Positions 62,939 through 64,000 of a stretch of 64,000 bases of DNA are shown piece by piece. This stretch comes from Candidatus Leptovillus gracilis (GTDB lineage Bacteria; Chloroflexota; Anaerolineae; Promineifilales; Promineifilaceae), in the NCBI GenBank assembly GCA_016716065.1, contig JADJXA010000002.1, forward strand, positions 930,001 to 994,000, written 5' to 3'. Both the position numbers and the translations under genes were made by a program. The notes beneath the pieces are model-generated. The model saw only the letters and a program-made list of their open reading frames with translations. It ran no database searches and was not told where the DNA came from. The number at the start of each line of letters is the position of its first letter. Position 1 is the first letter of the stretch.

Positions 62939-62967
62939 TTGTGACCCCACCCAACGTTGGGTATAAT
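62939..62967 (+). promoter_or_regulatory. sigma70-type promoter of the LysM-protein gene
   Basis: TTGTGA, exactly 17 bases, then TATAAT, 29 bases before the ATG at 62997. Four of six -35 positions and all -10 positions match the consensus. An ACGGCCGT copy at 62930 abuts the -35. Confidence 0.7.
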
Positions 62968-62996
62968 GCCCTGTTTTGAGTGAAAAAAGGATTGGT

Positions 62997-64000
62997 ATGC
63001 GTGATAAAAACGAGGGGGCGGTGAGCCAACCAGTGGTCCGCTGTCCCCGGTGCGACAGTGTGGTGGCCGGCGAAGCGACAGTGTGCCTGATGTGTGGCGC
63101 GGCTATTCCGGCCCGTCCGGCGGCGACCACAGCGCAGCCACCGACGGCGCCGACTGCGCGTCCTGCGCCGGAAACGCCCGCTGACCCAGCGCCCGCTGCC
63201 CCAGCGCCCGCTGCCCCAGCGCCCGCTGCCCCAGCGCCCGCTGCCCCAGCGCCCATCCCCGACGTGTTTGAATCGGTGCTGCGTGAACGGCCGTCGTCGG
63301 CGCTGTTTTGGTTAACGGCCGTGTTCGCCGTGATCATTCTCGTCTTGGGTAGCCTGGTCTGGCAGTACCGCGACCCTAACCTCGTCCTGGCTCTCGTTCC
63401 CACCCCCACGCCCATCCCGCCCACGTTCACCACCACGCCAACCAGCACGCCGCTGCCTACCGCTACCCTGCCACCCAGCGCCACGCCGACCATCACCCAC
63501 ACGCCGGCCCCCACCGACACGCCGCCGCCGCCGCGCCTGCACACCGTCAACAGCGGCGATACGCTGTTTGGTCTGGCGCTGCGTTACCGCGTTTCGGTTG
63601 AGTCTATCACCAGCGCCAATAATTTCTCGCCCGAATCGCCCATTTTGGCCGGACAAACCCTGGAAATCCCTTATCCTACGCCCACGCCGCCGCTCATTCC
63701 CGTGGGGGTGGAGGTCAACGGCGAACTGGTTATCGCCGATCCGACAAACTGCCAGCGGTATGAAGTGGTCTCTGGCGATTCGCTGTCGGCCATCTCTGCC
63801 CGTTTCGACGTGGACTACGACTTGTTCCTGCTGGTCAACCGTCTTACCAACCAATCCATCATTCAGCCGGGTGATACTGTGTGTGTGCCGACCATTGTCT
63901 ACAACGCTACCTTGCCGCCCACGCCCGGCCCCTCACCGACGCCATCGTTGACGCCACCGCCGTCCGGCCCTCGGCTGTTGTACCCGGTGCAGAATGCCGT
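62997..64000 (+). CDS. Zinc-ribbon, transmembrane, double LysM protein (partial)
   Basis: The gene continues past the window edge after 334 codons. A cytosolic zinc-ribbon-like motif (CPRCDS ... CLMCGA) begins it. A Pro/Ala tract with five copies of a 15-bp unit (63190-63255, PAPAA) follows, then one membrane helix (SALFWLTAVFAVIILVLGSL), a Thr/Pro stalk and two LysM domains (HTVNSGDTLFGLALRYRVSV ... QTLEIPYP; YEVVSGDSLSAISARFDVDY ... DTVCVP). LysM binds N-acetyl-sugar chains of the cell wall, so the stalk should face outward. ATG 62997 has AAAGG eight bases upstream and a good promoter. Confidence 0.85.
   Translation, partial: MRDKNEGAVSQPVVRCPRCDSVVAGEATVCLMCGAAIPARPAATTAQPPTAPTARPAPETPADPAPAAPAPAAPAPAAPAPAAPAPIPDVFESVLRERPSSALFWLTAVFAVIILVLGSLVWQYRDPNLVLALVPTPTPIPPTFTTTPTSTPLPTATLPPSATPTITHTPAPTDTPPPPRLHTVNSGDTLFGLALRYRVSVESITSANNFSPESPILAGQTLEIPYPTPTPPLIPVGVEVNGELVIADPTNCQRYEVVSGDSLSAISARFDVDYDLFLLVNRLTNQSIIQPGDTVCVPTIVYNATLPPTPGPSPTPSLTPPPSGPRLLYPVQNA

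Noticed and set aside
62936..63550. Minus-strand Gly/Ala-rich open frame
   Set aside because: It is antisense to the PAPAA repeat and stalk of the LysM protein, which has a promoter and clear domains.
1..64000. tRNA or rRNA genes
   Set aside because: No cloverleaf-like or conserved rRNA stretch was noticed; a dedicated search (tRNAscan, Infernal) would be needed to exclude small RNAs.

Overview
The window is GC-rich, densely coded bacterial DNA. It most resembles a Chloroflexota genome of the Anaerolineae / Promineifilum type. This is inferred from gene content: proteins with Thr/Pro (TNTPT, TPTP) stalks, TadE/TadG-type pseudopilins, BTAD-type regulators fused to AAA ATPases, LysM proteins with TPTP linkers and C39-like peptidases with TPR tails. 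No rRNA or tRNA gene was seen, so the taxonomy is not proven. The palindrome ACGGCCGT recurs throughout, in genes and between them, far above chance.

Layout. 1-4.6 kb: a partial UPF0182 membrane protein, a 14-bp tandem repeat, a ChrA-type transporter, and RNase J whose reading frame is broken near its 3' end. 4.7-9.2 kb: a soluble PAS/GAF hybrid histidine kinase, a palindromic non-coding element and SixA. 9.2-18 kb (minus strand): a beta-propeller/transmembrane/AAA protein, an AAA protein with an OmpR-type DNA-binding tail, and a UvrD-like helicase. 18.4-20.1 kb: a secreted, anchored glycoside-hydrolase-like protein. 20.2-29.1 kb (minus strand): a surface cluster of a Flp-pilin/adhesin fusion, TadG-like, TadE-like, a small membrane protein, a sialidase-like propeller and a TadE-CARDB protein. 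29.4-33.8 kb (plus strand, divergent): a BTAD-AAA regulator followed by a multi-spanning membrane AAA protein.

33.9-38.2 kb: a metalloprotease-like lipoprotein, a beta-lactamase-fold hydrolase, a PQQ-propeller lipoprotein and a HepT/MntA toxin-antitoxin pair. 38.3-41.5 kb: aconitase and a stand-alone RAM domain. 41.5-44.4 kb: tandem C39-like/TPR paralogues. 44.6-51.1 kb: GNAT, tocopherol-cyclase-like protein, SLC13 transporter and a GT-C-like membrane protein. 51.2-58.5 kb (plus strand): transaldolase, a cyclic-nucleotide-binding protein, a hexanucleotide microsatellite, an IS1182-like element, a CinA-like protein, an MGDG-synthase-like glycosyltransferase, YraN and MiaA. 58.6-64 kb: universal stress protein, Na/Pi-cotransporter-like protein, MFS transporter, MBL-fold hydrolase and a partial LysM protein.

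The strongest candidate for an undescribed system is a repeated two-gene architecture. A cytosolic AAA protein carrying a DNA-binding domain sits beside a membrane-anchored AAA protein, once at 9.2-15.6 kb (OmpR-type partner with propeller sensor) and once at 29.4-33.8 kb (BTAD partner with a polytopic membrane protein). The two regulators share motifs with each other, as do the two membrane partners, and the second pair is divergent from the surface-pilin cluster. The intergenic DNA carries several families of dispersed palindromes and word-like repeats, some of which have entered reading frames.
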